64,000 nucleotides of DNA, from NCBI RefSeq assembly GCF_000208745.1, contig NC_030854.1:36556917-36620916 (forward strand). The letters run 5' to 3'. Source of the DNA: Theobroma cacao. Its lineage: Eukaryota; Streptophyta; Magnoliopsida; Malvales; Malvaceae. Under the pieces are notes generated by a model, which searched no databases, was not told where the DNA came from, and saw only the letters and a program-made list of their open reading frames with translations. The position numbers and the translations under genes were made by a program. Positions 47,120 through 59,089 of the stretch are shown piece after piece; within the stretch, counting starts at the first letter, position 1; every line of letters begins with the position of its first letter.

Positions 47120-47500
47120 ATATTTTCTTTAACTTGCCGCGTCATCCTAAAATACACAAAAAAAAAAAAGGTTTTTAGCTATTAGCAAGACAATACATAA
47201 ATTAAAGAATGAGAACCTTGTCAATATGGGTGATCTAACATGAACTGCACATGGCGTTTGAATTCTAGCACCCTAAGTCTCGATTCTATTATTTGGTCCA
47301 TTCGCCAGTTGTTCTTGGCAATTTTTATTCTGAAATGGGAAAATGATAGCCACTTCCGACTCACCCATGTTTCTTATAAAAAATCCGAAGAGTGCTGAAT
47401 TTTTTCACGTACGTGGCTCACCATTCATAATATTCAAGTGGTTCAATGACTATAAACAGTTTAGAAGCTCATAGCTGACCAATCCAATGGTAAAATCATT
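47120..47500. repeat. Array-unit flank, duplicated at 63125-63520
   Basis: Shared words include AGCAAGACAATA, GAATTCT, TCTGGTCCATT-type sequence and AGCTGACCAAT. Here it lies about 300 bp downstream of the LRAT gene 47796-49353. The second copy lies at the right edge of the window, which suggests another array unit begins just beyond 64000. Confidence 0.6.
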
Positions 47501-47795
47501 TGTCAAGATTTATTTTGAGCCAAACCAATAATCAAAACAAGAGAAAAATGCTTCAATCTTGCAACTTATTCTTTAAATAAGAACACTTTACTTATTAAAT
47601 ATGTATATATAATTTTGTACAAGATAAAAGAGAGTAGTAAACTTAAATGTTGGACCTCTACCAACATCCCCACCCCAGCCTAACTGAGCCAAGCCTAGTG
47701 ACCAAATACTTATTGACATTGCATAGCCTTAAATAAAATAGCAATGGGGCACTTTTCCCTCACTTTCTTGAGTCTTTCCATCAGTTTCTTCTTTC

Positions 47796-49353
47796 TCAAT
47801 TTCTGTCCAAGATGCCTTTAAAAACATTATAACCGATAATACCAGGCACGCCAAACCCAAAGAAGACCCCAGCTGTCTGATTGCTTGTGGCCACTCCCGT
47901 TTTGCAGTAGGTTGCAAAGTCCTCGCAGTTGTTCCAAAAAAAGTTGTAGTTCCCGAAGGAATTTTTCTCCAGGAGAGAAAATGCTGTCTGAATAACCTCA
48001 TCCGCTGGCTTGGAAGACCGAACAGTGCAAGTTCCACTCCTCTTGAGACGCAACTTCAGATAAGGGACATTATACTTGTAGACATAGATCGAGTGATCTT
48101 CGAGGAAGCAGTCAAGGCAGGTTATTACAACCCCAATTCTTCGAGAGCTGTGCCCACATCTTTCGCAGGGACTTTCACTTCTGGATTTGCCAATTCCCAG
48201 GAAGTGAATAACTGCATCGTCTATTTCTTCTTTTTCATTATTCGACTTGGTCACTGTTCCTTTCCCCACATATATGCCTTAGCATGAATTTTGGTTAATT
48301 GTTAGAAAGTAAGACAACTTGGGCTACAAACTCTGATTCAGATTCTATCCTTTTGCTTACACAAAATTTAGAAACGAGCACTTACCCAAAAAAACAATAA
48401 TTATTATGCAATTCGATTACAATTTATTTGTTGTTGAAAATAAAATTAAGTTCAGGGGCTAGCTGTCCAATGGTTGAATTTCCACAAGGCCAAATTTTAT
48501 TAATGAAAGAGAGATAATACATGATAAATAATTGAAATCTCGTACTAAGGCCTAGTTTGGCATTTCAATAGCGGTTGAAAAAAGTTGGGATCGAGAAAAG
48601 TGCGTTAATTGTGAAAAAAAAATGTAGTTTGAGATTTTTGAGTGTTCGGTATTGCTGTGAAAAAATGCTATAGTGAGTCGAATGTCTAAAAAGAACATGT
48701 TATTGAGAAGTAGAGAATGAGTTATTTTTAGTATGTTTAAGTAATTACATTCATAATGCATCCCAAAAAACAAAATATTATGGAAATTTTACTTTAAAAA
48801 CATTCCCAAAAAAATAATTTTTGGATTTTCAAAGCTTCATATGAGAAATAAAATAATTACATCCTCACTATATATATATATATATTAAAATAAGTACTAA
48901 ACTAAAAATAAAACTTCTCTTCTTCTCACCCCACTCTCAGTCCAAATATATGGTTGAATAATAGTTGTTGCTGTTGTTTTTAATTAAAAATCCACCGCCA
49001 TAATTCTTCAAATTTCAAGCCAAAATTGTTGAAAAAGGAAACTATAGAAGATTAAGCTCTCATCTCTTATAAATTATAAGTTGCAATGGGTAGTAATTAT
49101 AAGCAAGCCCAAGATTAAAAGTCCCTCATGTTGTCCCCAAACTAAGAACCAAAACATTTGGGAGATTATAATCTTTTCTTTTTCTTCTTCTTCTTCTTCT
49201 TTTCTTTTAGAAAAAAAAAAGGGGTGGGGGGAGAGATAGAGAGAAGAAAAGACAAGAGAAAGAGAGTATACCATGGTGAAAGTAGAGATGTAACATCCTA
49301 CCAGAAAAGATGTGATCACCCGGTCTGAGGGCACCCCTACTTACACTTCTCAT
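47796..49353 (-). CDS. LRAT-domain acyltransferase-like protein (187 aa, two exons)
   Basis: Exon 1 is 49353-49272 (ATG to phase-1 donor) and exon 2 is 48277-47796, with a 994-bp intron. The protein has RPGDHIFS, LYFHHG (catalytic His26), AVIHFLG (His52) and NNCEDFATYCKTG (nucleophile Cys145). The CxxC pairs are Cys65/68 and Cys81/84. Compared with the 173-aa paralogue it has a charged insertion (KGTVTKSNNEKEEIDD, about residues 33-48) between the two histidines, lengthening a surface loop. The C-terminal hydrophobic segment (about 158-182) has QTAGVFFGFGVPGIIG, like QTAGLFGFNLLG in that paralogue. Exon 1, intron edge and 2 kb upstream align with the 34812-35775 gene, so the two are direct tandem duplicates. 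It appears intact. Confidence 0.88.
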
Positions 49354-49410
49354 CTTTCTTCTTCACACTCTTGAGTTTAAGTTGATCTGCAGCCTCTTGT
49401 AATGAACACT

Positions 49411-49426
49411 ACAAATTTATAGATGG
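49411..49426 (-). promoter_or_regulatory. TATA-like box of the 49.3-kb LRAT gene
   Basis: Minus-strand CCATCTATAAATTTGT lies about 60 bp upstream of the ATG at 49353, inside a block conserved with 35833-35900 and with the lipase at 61556-61600. Confidence 0.6.
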
Positions 49427-49736
49427 AAAGAAAGATTGTTGGGAACCCAAAACAGTAAGGAAAAAGAGAATCCATTTAGTTGTGATCATGAGAATCATAC
49501 ATAAAGTATAAAATAGTATCAATTCTTATCTACATTATCTTTCAAAAAAAAAATCCTTATCTACATTATTTTTTAAAAAACAATTAGGAATATAGAAACC
49601 AATACATGTTATGAAAAATCATTAAAAAGAAAAAAACAGAAAGAGAAGAAGAAACATGGCTCATATTCAGGATTTCTAGCCAAGTTCTCACTTCCCATAT
49701 CCCTTGTTAGACTTAATTAAATTCAAGGCTCTTTTT

Positions 49737-49929
49737 TTATTATTATTATTTTGAAAAGTGAATTTATTAATCTCAATAACCAGTTTGCCAGTTCAAGTCC
49801 TTTGCTTGTTTAGCAAGAGACTTTCCATGAGATAATAACCTGGTTCAGGCATGAGAAATCTGGACAATTACCACACTAAAAGCAATTGGCTGTAAAGTTC
49901 AAAATGTTCCCTACCTAGAACAAAAATTG
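49737..49929 (-). mobile_element. Short retroposon, TSD GGCTCTTTTT
   Basis: A 193-bp insertion splits the conserved LRAT upstream block. It starts with a T-rich (ATT)n tail and is bounded by GGCTCTTTTT at 49727-49736 and 49930-49939. The uninterrupted sequence is seen at about 37160-37175. Related text occurs at about 25010-25150 and 38440-38580. Confidence 0.7.
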
Positions 49930-51210
49930 GGCTCTTTTTCTATTGTTAATCTTCAAGTCCAAGTAAAGATTCTTACACAGACACATTTAATTAGTAGCAA
50001 TCGAAGATATATAATCCAAGCTGAGAATCGAAAAAGGTAAGTAAAAAAGTTTCTTTATGCAAAGCCAAATTTGAAGAATCACCTCACCTGGCCCTACTGG
50101 TTTGGTGTTGGGGCATGACGTCGTGGAAATGTCGTGTGAAATGCTTGCATAATGCTAGTTTTTTGGGTTTTTTGCATAATTTCTTTAGACAAAATAAAAC
50201 ACCAAAAGTATAGGTTTTGCCTATTTGGTATAGCTGATTTCAGTAGTACTTCAAATTTTGATGCCATTGATGCATCATATTCCTCTTTTATACGTAGGGT
50301 CCAAATTAATCAGGTAATTTGCTTTATATAAAATCAACCGGACAATTATTGCTTCGTCAATGGAGGCAAGGTCATATGTCAGTTTTACGAAGAAGAGAGG
50401 AAATCAAAAAACATAACAAGAAGAAAAAATAGAGCAACTCCTACCCTATCTGGGAGAATTAGAAGTTGTACACCACTTAATGGAGACTCAAACACATGCA
50501 AGCAACCCTGAAGGGAAATCATTTTCAAATATTCTTTTATTCTTTAACCCTTTTTCTTTTATGGTGTCTCTCTCTGGCCCAAATAGGAAGCCTGTTGTCT
50601 ATTAACTGCTTTAATTGACCAGTCTGAGGTAGTATTTTAAAGCATTAGACAAGGTTATGGAAGAACAAATGTGAGCCTTCAAATAAAGAGCTGGTTTGAT
50701 CATTTTCTTTCTAATTTTTGGATCTTATTTCTGTCTTTGATTGCCACAGAACAATCAAGTATGTAATTTGTCAAAAGCTAGGTGCAACTTAATTTGAAAA
50801 TTTTGGAAGATTACCAATAATTTTGAAGATGGCATCTTCTCTATTCTTTATTTGACTCCATTTGATTTTGATTCTGGTACATCCATAATCCCAGATTTAT
50901 ATTTTAAGAATAATATAATTTAAATTTCATTTGGTTGATATTTTTATTTTTTTTTTTTACTCTTGAAAGTAAAAAAAAATACAAAAAAAAAAGAGTTTGG
51001 ATATAAAAGTAAATTATTTCGAAAGATTATATGTACTAAATATGTAATTTTTTTTAGATGAAACAAAGCATGATTGTACTTCAATATAAACTAATTATCT
51101 TATAATTGATGCTATATTTTAATTATTTTTCCATTTTAAATCAATTATAATATTATTTTTAATTTTATAAAGTAACACAAGTATTAACCAAACAGAGTTT
51201 TAATCAGTTT

Positions 51211-52200
51211 TTTTTTTACTTGGCCAAGAAAAAGATTTCATTACATTAATAAACTGCATAAAGCAGTGGGATTACAAGTAGCCTACTTGCCCAAAATCAT
51301 CAAGCCAACAGGAAATAGCAATGCCAAAAAAAGAGATGGCTTTAGCATGAAAAAAGCAGGCAAAAAAAAGCCACAAACAAGGCAAAGCAATGAAATAAAG
51401 ATTAAAAATATCATGAATCTGAAAACTTTAATGCCATTGGGTCTGAAACATTGGCCAAATTCTTTCCTGAAGGACCCAGAAATAGCTTCAAGTCAGAGTT
51501 CTTTCAGTTTCAGCACAACAGCAATGTTAATGATCTTGGTCGCTTGTTTTCCATGCTTGAAATCCTCCACCAGAATCAATGTGGCCTTGTCGTAAAGCTT
51601 GTCCATCACCTCCTCTCCGAAATGGTGTGACAAAATAGGCTCCGAAAAGCATCTGTAGCCTTTGATTCTTGATTCAAGGCTCATCCAATGTCCATTTTGA
51701 CCACCAATAACCACTGCAATTGTGTCAATGAACTCAGTTGTCAAAGAACCTTCCTTGTCAACCAAGAACTGAACATCATCAAGGGAGGGATTGAAGAAGG
51801 GAACATTGAAGCAATCTAATTTTCCTTCATCAATCAGTCCTGCTTAAAGCCGTGAGCAGTGCAACCAATCAATCAGCAACACAGCAAAAAGTTGAAACAA
51901 AAGGGCCGAAAACCATATAAAAGACAAAAAGCATGGAATGATAAGAGCATGGAATCCAAAGACAGGCCCTATCCCACAACAGCAGACCACAATCGAGCAT
52001 AATTGATATTCTGAGCAAAAAACAGTGAGCAACAGAGTGAAGGAAGGCGGCAAAGCCATAGAGCAATCAGGAGAAAACCCCAGAAAATCTAAAGACAGGC
52101 CTGTTGAGAGTTGTTCCTGCCTTAGCTTTGAAGTCGTTCACAGCGTTGAGAGTGGTTCCTGCCACAGCTTTGAAGTCGTTCACAGCATCAACAGTGGAGC
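51211..52200 (-). mobile_element. Poly-A-tailed minus-strand retroposon enclosing a SABATH exon
   Basis: Poly-T at about 51211-51221 is the tail of a minus-strand element. Next comes a LINE-like 3' untranslated sequence, then the SABATH methyltransferase exon (51493-51839), then about 350 bp of non-coding sequence with a two-fold repeat (about 52100-52185, shared words GCTTTGAAGTCGTTCACAGC). It is inserted in the array spacer that continues uninterrupted at 58890-59030. The right edge and target duplication were not resolved. Confidence 0.4.
51493..51839 (-). pseudogene. C-terminal exon of a SABATH carboxyl methyltransferase
   Basis: About 115 open codons on the minus strand follow a splice-acceptor-like AAGCAG. 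Family words in order: GLIDEGKLDCFNVPFFNPSL, VQFLVDKEGSLTTEFIDT, SLESRIKGYRCFSEPILSHH, FGEEVMDKLYDKAT, then a stop at 51493. This matches the end of SABATH enzymes (salicylate/jasmonate/benzoate-type O-methyltransferases using S-adenosylmethionine). The SAM-binding N-terminal two thirds are absent within the window, so it cannot be functional. Codons are still open, suggesting recent capture or a gene truncated by rearrangement. Confidence 0.75.
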
Positions 52201-52234
52201 TTTGCTTTTTGTTAAGTGGTTACTTTACTGTTAA

Positions 52235-52556
52235 TGTTAGAAGTTGGTTCTGGTGCTTGGCCACGTTTCATGTAATGGGTGGTTATGCCATACTAGGTAC
52301 CAGACTTAGAATGTGCCCATCACGACACTAACTTTTTGGTTTTTCTTTGTTGACTAAGCTAGATTATTTTCCTTGAATTTTGGTTTTGTACTTGTAGTTT
52401 TTTCACTAATGCATTGTAAGACAAGTGTGAAATGTTCTTATCATCATCTTCTCTAGTGTCCAGTAACTAGTTTTCCATATCTTTGGTTTTTCTCCTTAAA
52501 ACTCTCTTTACTTCATTTGTGAGTTTTTTTTTCATAACCATCAACTAAATATGTTT
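52235..52556 (+). repeat. Probable 5' LTR remnant of a copia element
   Basis: Starts near TGTTAGAAGTTGG and ends just before a degraded primer-binding site (AAGGTATGAGAGC, 52564-52576, against TGGTATCAGAGC). The terminal CA is lost, so the boundary is approximate. Confidence 0.45.
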
Positions 52557-52673
52557 CTTAATAAGGTATGAGAGCAATAAAAGGGATCTTGAGGGACTTA
52601 ATTTTTTTTTCTTCAAATATGAAAACCAGTATCATCTTAGTATTCTTTTCTATCTGCATCTCATTGTGTTTTA

Positions 52674-53815
52674 ATGGCTTTTGCAAGTTATAATGCCTCT
52701 GCTCCACCTGCTTTTTCTGGAGATAATTACCCTATATGGGTTGTTAAGATATAGGCTTATATCCGAACCTTTGATTTGTTGGAGGTTGTAGAAGTTGGGG
52801 GAGAACCCTCAGTTATGAGGCATGCAAATCCTACCATCACTCAAATAAAACAGCACAGCGAGGAGGTGGCTAAGCATTATAAGGCTCTCTCTTGTATTCA
52901 GTCTGACGTGACTAACTCAATCTTCACAAGAATTATGGCCTGTGAATCTCCAAAAAAAGCTTGGGACAAGCTTAAAGAGGAAATTCATGGCACTGATAAA
53001 ACGAGACAAATTCAAATACTCAATTTACTGAGGGAGTTTGAGGTACTAAAGATGAGAGAAGATGAGACCATAAAAGACTACCCTGAAAAATCCTTGAAGA
53101 TTGTCAATCAACTGAGGTTATTGGGTGAGGAGCTCTCTGACAGAAGGATTGTGCATAAATTTCTAGTTAGCTTACCAGAAAAATTTAAAGCAAAAATCTC
53201 ATCGTTGGAAGACTCAAAGGATATGTCTAAACTTTTAGTGACTGAACTGATAAATGCGTTACCAGTGCAAGAACAAAGGAGAAACATTCGTCAAGAAGAG
53301 AGGATTGAAAGTGCTCATACAGCAAGGACGAAGGATCTCAGACTTGGCAACCACAGTGCTAAGAAACATGACAACACCAAGCGAGATAAAGAAAAGAAGA
53401 ATGGTGATGGCAAGCAAAACAAACAGGGAAATAAGTTTCCTCCTTATCAACAGTGTAGAAAAAGGAACCAAACTCCTAAATATTGTTAGCACAAGCCTAG
53501 CACTAAGTGTAGGTCTTGTAACCAATTCGGTCATGTCGAAAAGGTATGTAAAGCCAAGAATGGTCACACGGATGAAAAGGCAGCAATTGCAGAACAAGTA
53601 GATGCAATAGAGGAATAGCTCTTTATGGCTCAGATTGCTGATGATAAGGAAAAGAACACATGGCTTATAGATAATGGGTGCTCTAATCACATGACATGGA
53701 ATGACCAACTCTTTACCAAGCTTGACAGAAACTTCAGGGCAAGAGTTAGAATTAGGAACGGGCTTTATTTGAAGACTACATGAATAGGAACAGTAGCTGT
53801 GGAAACAATGAATTG
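52674..53815 (+). pseudogene. Ty1/copia gag and protease fragment
   Basis: From ATG near 52674 (SYNASAPPAFSGDNYPIW), a stop at about 52753, then an open 237-codon stretch (52776-53489) with UBN2 Gag words ACESPKKAWDKLKEEIHG and RRIVHKFLVSLPEKFKAKI. A zinc knuckle follows in degraded form (KCRSCNQFGHVEKVC, about 53509-53553), then the protease motif TWLIDNGCSNHMT (DSG expected, Asn replaces Ser) at about 53660-53700. Integrase and RT are absent; the sequence switches to the next repeat near 53820. Confidence 0.82.
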
Positions 53816-53839
53816 CATCAAATACACACTGCAACAATC

Positions 53840-55735
53840 TTAATATTGAACTCGGATGATTCCTCATACATTTGAAAGAAAAATTGACCAAAAAGTGTTA
53901 AAATGGCATGAAACTCAGAGATAAATACACAGCGAAAAATAAAAATTTAAACATACCATGTCATGCCGAAACCCATAGATCACTTTAGTGGTTTTAATAC
54001 AAACAAAACTAGAAGATAAGTAATCAGAAAAATAACATTACCTTTACTAAGTGATGTGACTATCATGATGGTACCTCTTCCTTGTCTAACCCATGAACAC
54101 CACAAAAGGAGCAAAGAACCTGAGCTACTCAAATGCTTGGCCTCCAACGGTTGTACACACTGCTGCACTTGAACCTTCATAAGAAATGAGCCTTCTCAAC
54201 TATGCCTTTGTGGTAGCAAGGTGGATAACAACTTGTCTACTCCACACAATCACACTCCTCCTAGCCAAATCACATTGTTGGAAAACTATTTTTCAAGTCA
54301 CTGAAGAAAGTGTTTTGCTAGGCTTTTTTGTTAGTTTTTTGACTACTCAAACCCTAACTTATGTGTTTCACTTGTTTTATGAGGAGTAGCGAAAAAGTGA
54401 TATTTATATCTAGGTTCATTAACTTCTTAAATTGCAAATAAGGTCTCGATATTATGACCCCTTATAATATTGGTCCAACACTTAATTAAACATTTTTAAT
54501 TAAGTCATTGTAAATTAAAATTTAATTTAATTGACTTTATTTGTTTGCAATTAAGGCTTTAATATTATAACTAATTATAATATTGGTCTTATACTTAATT
54601 AAACTATTTTAATTAAATCCTTAGAAGTTAAAACCTACTATATGATTTAAGTCCAACTTAAATCATAACACTCCCAATTTAATTCATAATGCAACTTATT
54701 GTATGTGACCCATTAAGTTCCTAACATGTTGACAATGGAATTGAATTATAATTTTTATTAAATTAATTAATTCAATTTCATAGACAAAGATTTGCATCTA
54801 GCAATGCATCATGGCCACCCAATTGTTATGAGAGTTAAAGGGTTCATTGACAACCTTTCAATGTACAATCTATCAGTGTAATTCATTCCCTTATCATATA
54901 TCTCGAAAATTATATGAGCATGGTGCAGTGTCTACTCTTATTGATCTCTATATTCGTTTTTGAAGTTAGATCATTAGTTTTATAGAGACTTATGAAACTC
55001 TTTTTCATAATCTCCAAGTCGCCTTGGCCAAAAACTTTAAAAAGTTGATATCAACCAAGAACTATTAGGATATGTCCCCTAAATCACTTGGGGTGATGAT
55101 TCTTTGCTTGACCACTCATTTGTCGTCATTTGCCTTCACATGCTTCATGCTATGCCCAAAAGCATTATATTTTGGCATTCTTGGTTAGACCCTCTTAAGG
55201 ATGAAATCAAAGCATAGCACTCCACACATACGACAACATGGTGTCTCAAGTCTATGGAGTATTTACACAACTAACACATGGTAAGTATTGCATAGACACT
55301 TTAGTGTAATACCAAATGCACTTCTCATGGCGGGTCATGTTCAGTGAACTTACTCTCCTAGGCAAGCACTTACATTTTAGTTTCAAGTATCTCTATATTT
55401 CAATCTATGAGATCAGTTGCTTACTTTCTAAGTAAAAAACATAGAATGTATCAATCTCTAGGTATCATTGATGTCCAGTTTCAATAATACATCGACCAGG
55501 AATATTTAGAGATTACGCTTTGATACATAGAGATCTCATAACTGCAATCCATTACAATTCCCTTGCAAGAAATATTAATCTCATGAATTTAATCTAATTA
55601 AACTTATAACCCATTATAATTAACATCTTACTGATGAAGGAAAACCTCTAATCATTTAACATGAATGATATTATTGCATGATTGGAATCAAGCCTTAACC
55701 AATCCCAATTGACTGTAGGGCTTATCCCAATAAAA
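53840..55735 (-). repeat. Diverged long LTR-like block related to 41498-43188
   Basis: On the minus strand the right end reads TTATTGGGATAAGCCCTA, a degraded TGTTGG start. Shared words with the 41.5-kb LTR include GTGTCTCAAGTCTA, GTCATGTTCAGTGAACTT and AACATGTTGACAAT. The left end is uncertain. It directly truncates the copia gag fragment and carries no convincing coding sequence; the 210-codon minus-strand frame at 53259-53891 is antisense to gag. Confidence 0.6.
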
Positions 55736-55929
55736 GTGTGTAAATGAGAAATTAGCTTTCTAAAATTGCCATTTTCAGCTATCTTTTTAAAAACCAAAAG
55801 CACATATTCTTGAAAGTATTCTTTAAAATTCAGATTTTGAGGCTTTACGCACTCGAACATGAATGTCAATAGCTCTAGCCACTCACAAGTGGTGTAGAAA
55901 TCGAAGATAATTTTGAAGAGATTATCATT

Positions 55930-57820
55930 TAATCTTAATTAGTGGCGGCCTTAGTTTTTAATTTTTTTATTATTATATGTTTAAAAGTGAAAATATATAG
56001 TTTTGCCACCTTTAATAAAATCAAAATTGTTTTGGACTAGTGGTAAGTCATCTGACTTATTGTTTAAAGGCCTGTACACCTCTTTTCCCCTTTTTACTTT
56101 TTTTTCTTTTCCTGTGCTCTTTCTTTTGCACGTGATTTAAATTATTTTTAGAATTTTTTTCCCTTCTTTATTTCTTTCTTTTCCCTTTTTTACTTTTTTT
56201 TTTGTTTTCCCAAATTTCAGAATTTTTCTTTTCCCTTTTTTACTTTTTTCTTTTCCTTTTTTACATTTTTTCTTTTTTTGTGCACTTCATACCTCTTTTC
56301 CCTTTATTTGAATTTTTTTAAACAACTTATTTTTTTTTTTTTTTGCACAAAATTTTCACCATTTCTCCTATTCTCTTTTTTTAGAGGATAACCAAAAAAA
56401 CAATCTCTACTAAAGTTAGTTTTTTTCTCTTCTATTTTTAGATTCATTAGTTAATATTTCATAAGCCACAGGAAACAATAACTTCAAAGTATGAGAAAGT
56501 AGTTACAGAATTGGAGACAGATAGTATTTCAATATGTATTGTATAGTATGCCTAGTTGATGATGATTTTCAGGTAAGAATATAAGAGAGTAGCTAAGACT
56601 ACTAGTACCTTGGTAAATAATTAATGAATAAGGTTAATGGAGCAAAAGACAGTGGATAGACACGGTATCAATGCTCCCAAAGATGGCAGATTAATGGCAG
56701 TGAGTGAATAAATTAATATAATAATAGTGATGAAGAGGCAAGCAAGTGCCGACACCATTGTTAAGAAATGAGAGAGAATCATGAAATTATGGAAGACCAT
56801 CTAACATATGTAAAGTGTTAAAATGAAAAAGGACAAGAAAAGAGACTCTAAATCATTCATTAGGAACCGTGTTTACCGTGTTTAATGCGAGGATTGGATT
56901 AGTTTTATTAGTATTAAAATAATGACTGGTTGATAACGAATTGGTTATCTCTTAAATTATTCTTGTGCTGTGGTTTGTGACCTGTGAGTGAATCCAATTC
57001 TAGTCTAATCTGCTAGACCTTGTCTTCTTTTTGTTTCATTTACTCTTACTTTACCTTTAAAATTATTCCTATATACACATATCACACTAGTAAATCACAT
57101 TAGTAGTACCTTTTACCGTCCAAATTTATTATTAATTTCTTCTTATTGTTCACAAAGGATTTGCTTCTTTAATACTATTCACTGCTACAGAAAGAAGAAG
57201 ATATTTTAGCTTTACATCTTAATCATGTATATTCATCACTGCATGCGTCAATAACCCAAGACACGTGAAGTTTTAGTGAGACAACTGTAATTTGGTGCCC
57301 TGCAAAATATGTATGCTTTTAGTTTTCCAGTTTGCTTGAGTATTAATGAAGAATGAAATAAAATACTAGTATATAATTTTGCCAAAATAAACAAGGGACG
57401 CAAAAGAACCAAAAACCGACAGCAGCAACTGCGGCAGGAAAAATTTGTTTGGATATTCCAAGAATGTGCCAATTAGATGGATTATGCATTTACTTATAAA
57501 TATACCCTATATCTTACCAAATTATGATATGATATTTACATCAAAATTTTTATTAACAAGGTTAGCAATAGCAGCTACAAACAGCATTTGAGTCTTCTCT
57601 TCATGTCATGTGACACCTACAATATTATATATACCCAATTATATGTAAGTAATATTTTAGTAGGAGTGCAACCAGTATTTCAATAAGGAGTGGTACAATA
57701 CCTACTCCACATCAGATGTGAATATAATTATTAAGACTTATATAAAGATTCAAGTCAATCACTATTAGCAATTTGAGCTTGAACTTTTTAGGGTCACATA
57801 ATTTAAGCTTAAAAAGTTGT
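55930..57820. other. Gene-free AT-rich stretch with a polypyrimidine block
   Basis: No credible coding region was found. 56060-56390 is a T/C-rich low-complexity tract. A hAT-like end (AGTGGCGGCCTTAG near 55940) and a GGACTAGTGGTAAGTC word (about 56034) suggest small decayed DNA elements. The rest shows nothing recognisable. Confidence 0.35.
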
Positions 57821-57847
57821 TGGTCCAATCTGGAGAGAGCCAAAGGA

Positions 57848-58385
57848 CGACTTGGATATGGAGATCAGGGACAGCACAAGATAAAAGTCTGCAGAGAATT
57901 TCGCTGAAGCATAAGGTGACTTGGATACGAATATCAAGGACAGCGTAGGATAGAAGTCTGAAAAAAAGCTAAAGGAATTTGACTTGGATACGGAGATCAG
58001 GGACAGCGCAGGATAGAAGTCTGAAAGTGACTTGGGTACGGAGATCAGGGACAGCGCAGGATAGAAATTTAGAGAGAGTCAGAGGAAGGTGACTTGGATA
58101 GGGAGATCAGGGACAGCACAAGATAGAAGTCTGGAGAGAGCTAAAAGAAGTCGACGAGAGAGTTAGAGGAAGGTAACTTGGATACGGAGATCAGAGACTG
58201 CGTAGGATAGAAGTTTGGAAGGAGCTAAGAGGAAGGCAACTTGGATACGGAGATCAGGGACATCGCAGGGTAGAAGTCTAGAGAGAATTTCGCTGAAGCA
58301 TAAGACGAGTTGGATATGGAGATCAAGGACAGCGCAAGATAGAAGTTTGGAGCACAGAGATCAAGGATAGTGCAAGTGCGTCAAG
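57848..58385. repeat. Minisatellite, about nine ~48-84-bp units
   Basis: The core CTTGGATACGGAGATCAGGG followed by ACAGCGCAGGATAGAAGTCT recurs with starts near 57848, 57918, 57981, 58029, 58091, 58175, 58238 and 58307, plus a partial unit at 58353. Spacing is 70, 63, 48, 62, 84, 63, 69 and 46 bp. Length differences come from the GAGAGAGCTAAAGGAAG linker and an alternative AATTTCGCTGAAGCATAAG linker present in units 1 and 7. It lies just left of the spacer leading to the lipase. Confidence 0.85.
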
Positions 58386-59089
58386 ACGAGACTCCTTAGC
58401 GAGAGAGAAGAGAAATTGGACCTTGTTAAGCTGGTTGACGTCATTTGAATTTAGCTTTTTGAACTTAGCTAACAGATTAGTTATTCGAATTCGTCGGGTC
58501 ACAGAATAGTTGTTCAAACCAAAGAGCTGGTTTGATCTTTTTCTTTTTAATTTCTGGCGCTTATTTCTGTCTTTGATTGCCCCAGATTAATCAAGTATCA
58601 AACTTGTCGAAAGCTATTATGCAACTTAGTTTGAAATTTTGGAAGATTACCAATAATATTCGAGATGGCATCTTCTATTCTAATCCCCTACCTTTAAGGT
58701 TTTTATTTTAAGAATAATATAATTTAAATTCTATTTGGTTGATATTTTTGTTATTTGTTTTTACTCTCAAAAGTAAAAACAAAATAACAAAAAATGCGTT
58801 TGGATAAAAAAGTAAATTATTTCGAAGGATTATATTTTACTAAATATGAAATGTTTTAGATGAAAAAAATTCATGATTATACTTTAATATAAACTAATTA
58901 TGTTATAATTGATGTTATATTTTAATTATTTTTTATTTTAAATTAATATAATATTTTTTTTATAAGTAATAAAAGTATTAACCAAACGAAGTTTCAATCC
59001 GTTATCGATAACAAAATGTAAACCTGATCAAATAGAATTCAAGAGAGGAATATTGACGAACTTGACCAAATATACAAAAGGAATCCTCA

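Noticed and set aside
51266..51595. 109-codon plus-strand frame
   Set aside because: Opposite strand of the SABATH exon and its 3' untranslated region.
52100..52185. Two-fold ~43-bp tandem repeat as a possible coding repeat
   Set aside because: Only two copies with no supported frame; noted within the retroposon entry.
53259..53891. 210-codon minus-strand frame
   Set aside because: Antisense to copia gag; Cys/Leu/Phe-rich shadow peptide with no motif.
56020..56080. tRNA-like words (GGACTAGTGGTAAGTC)
   Set aside because: No cloverleaf or TTCGA-type B box follows; probably part of a decayed transposon or SINE.
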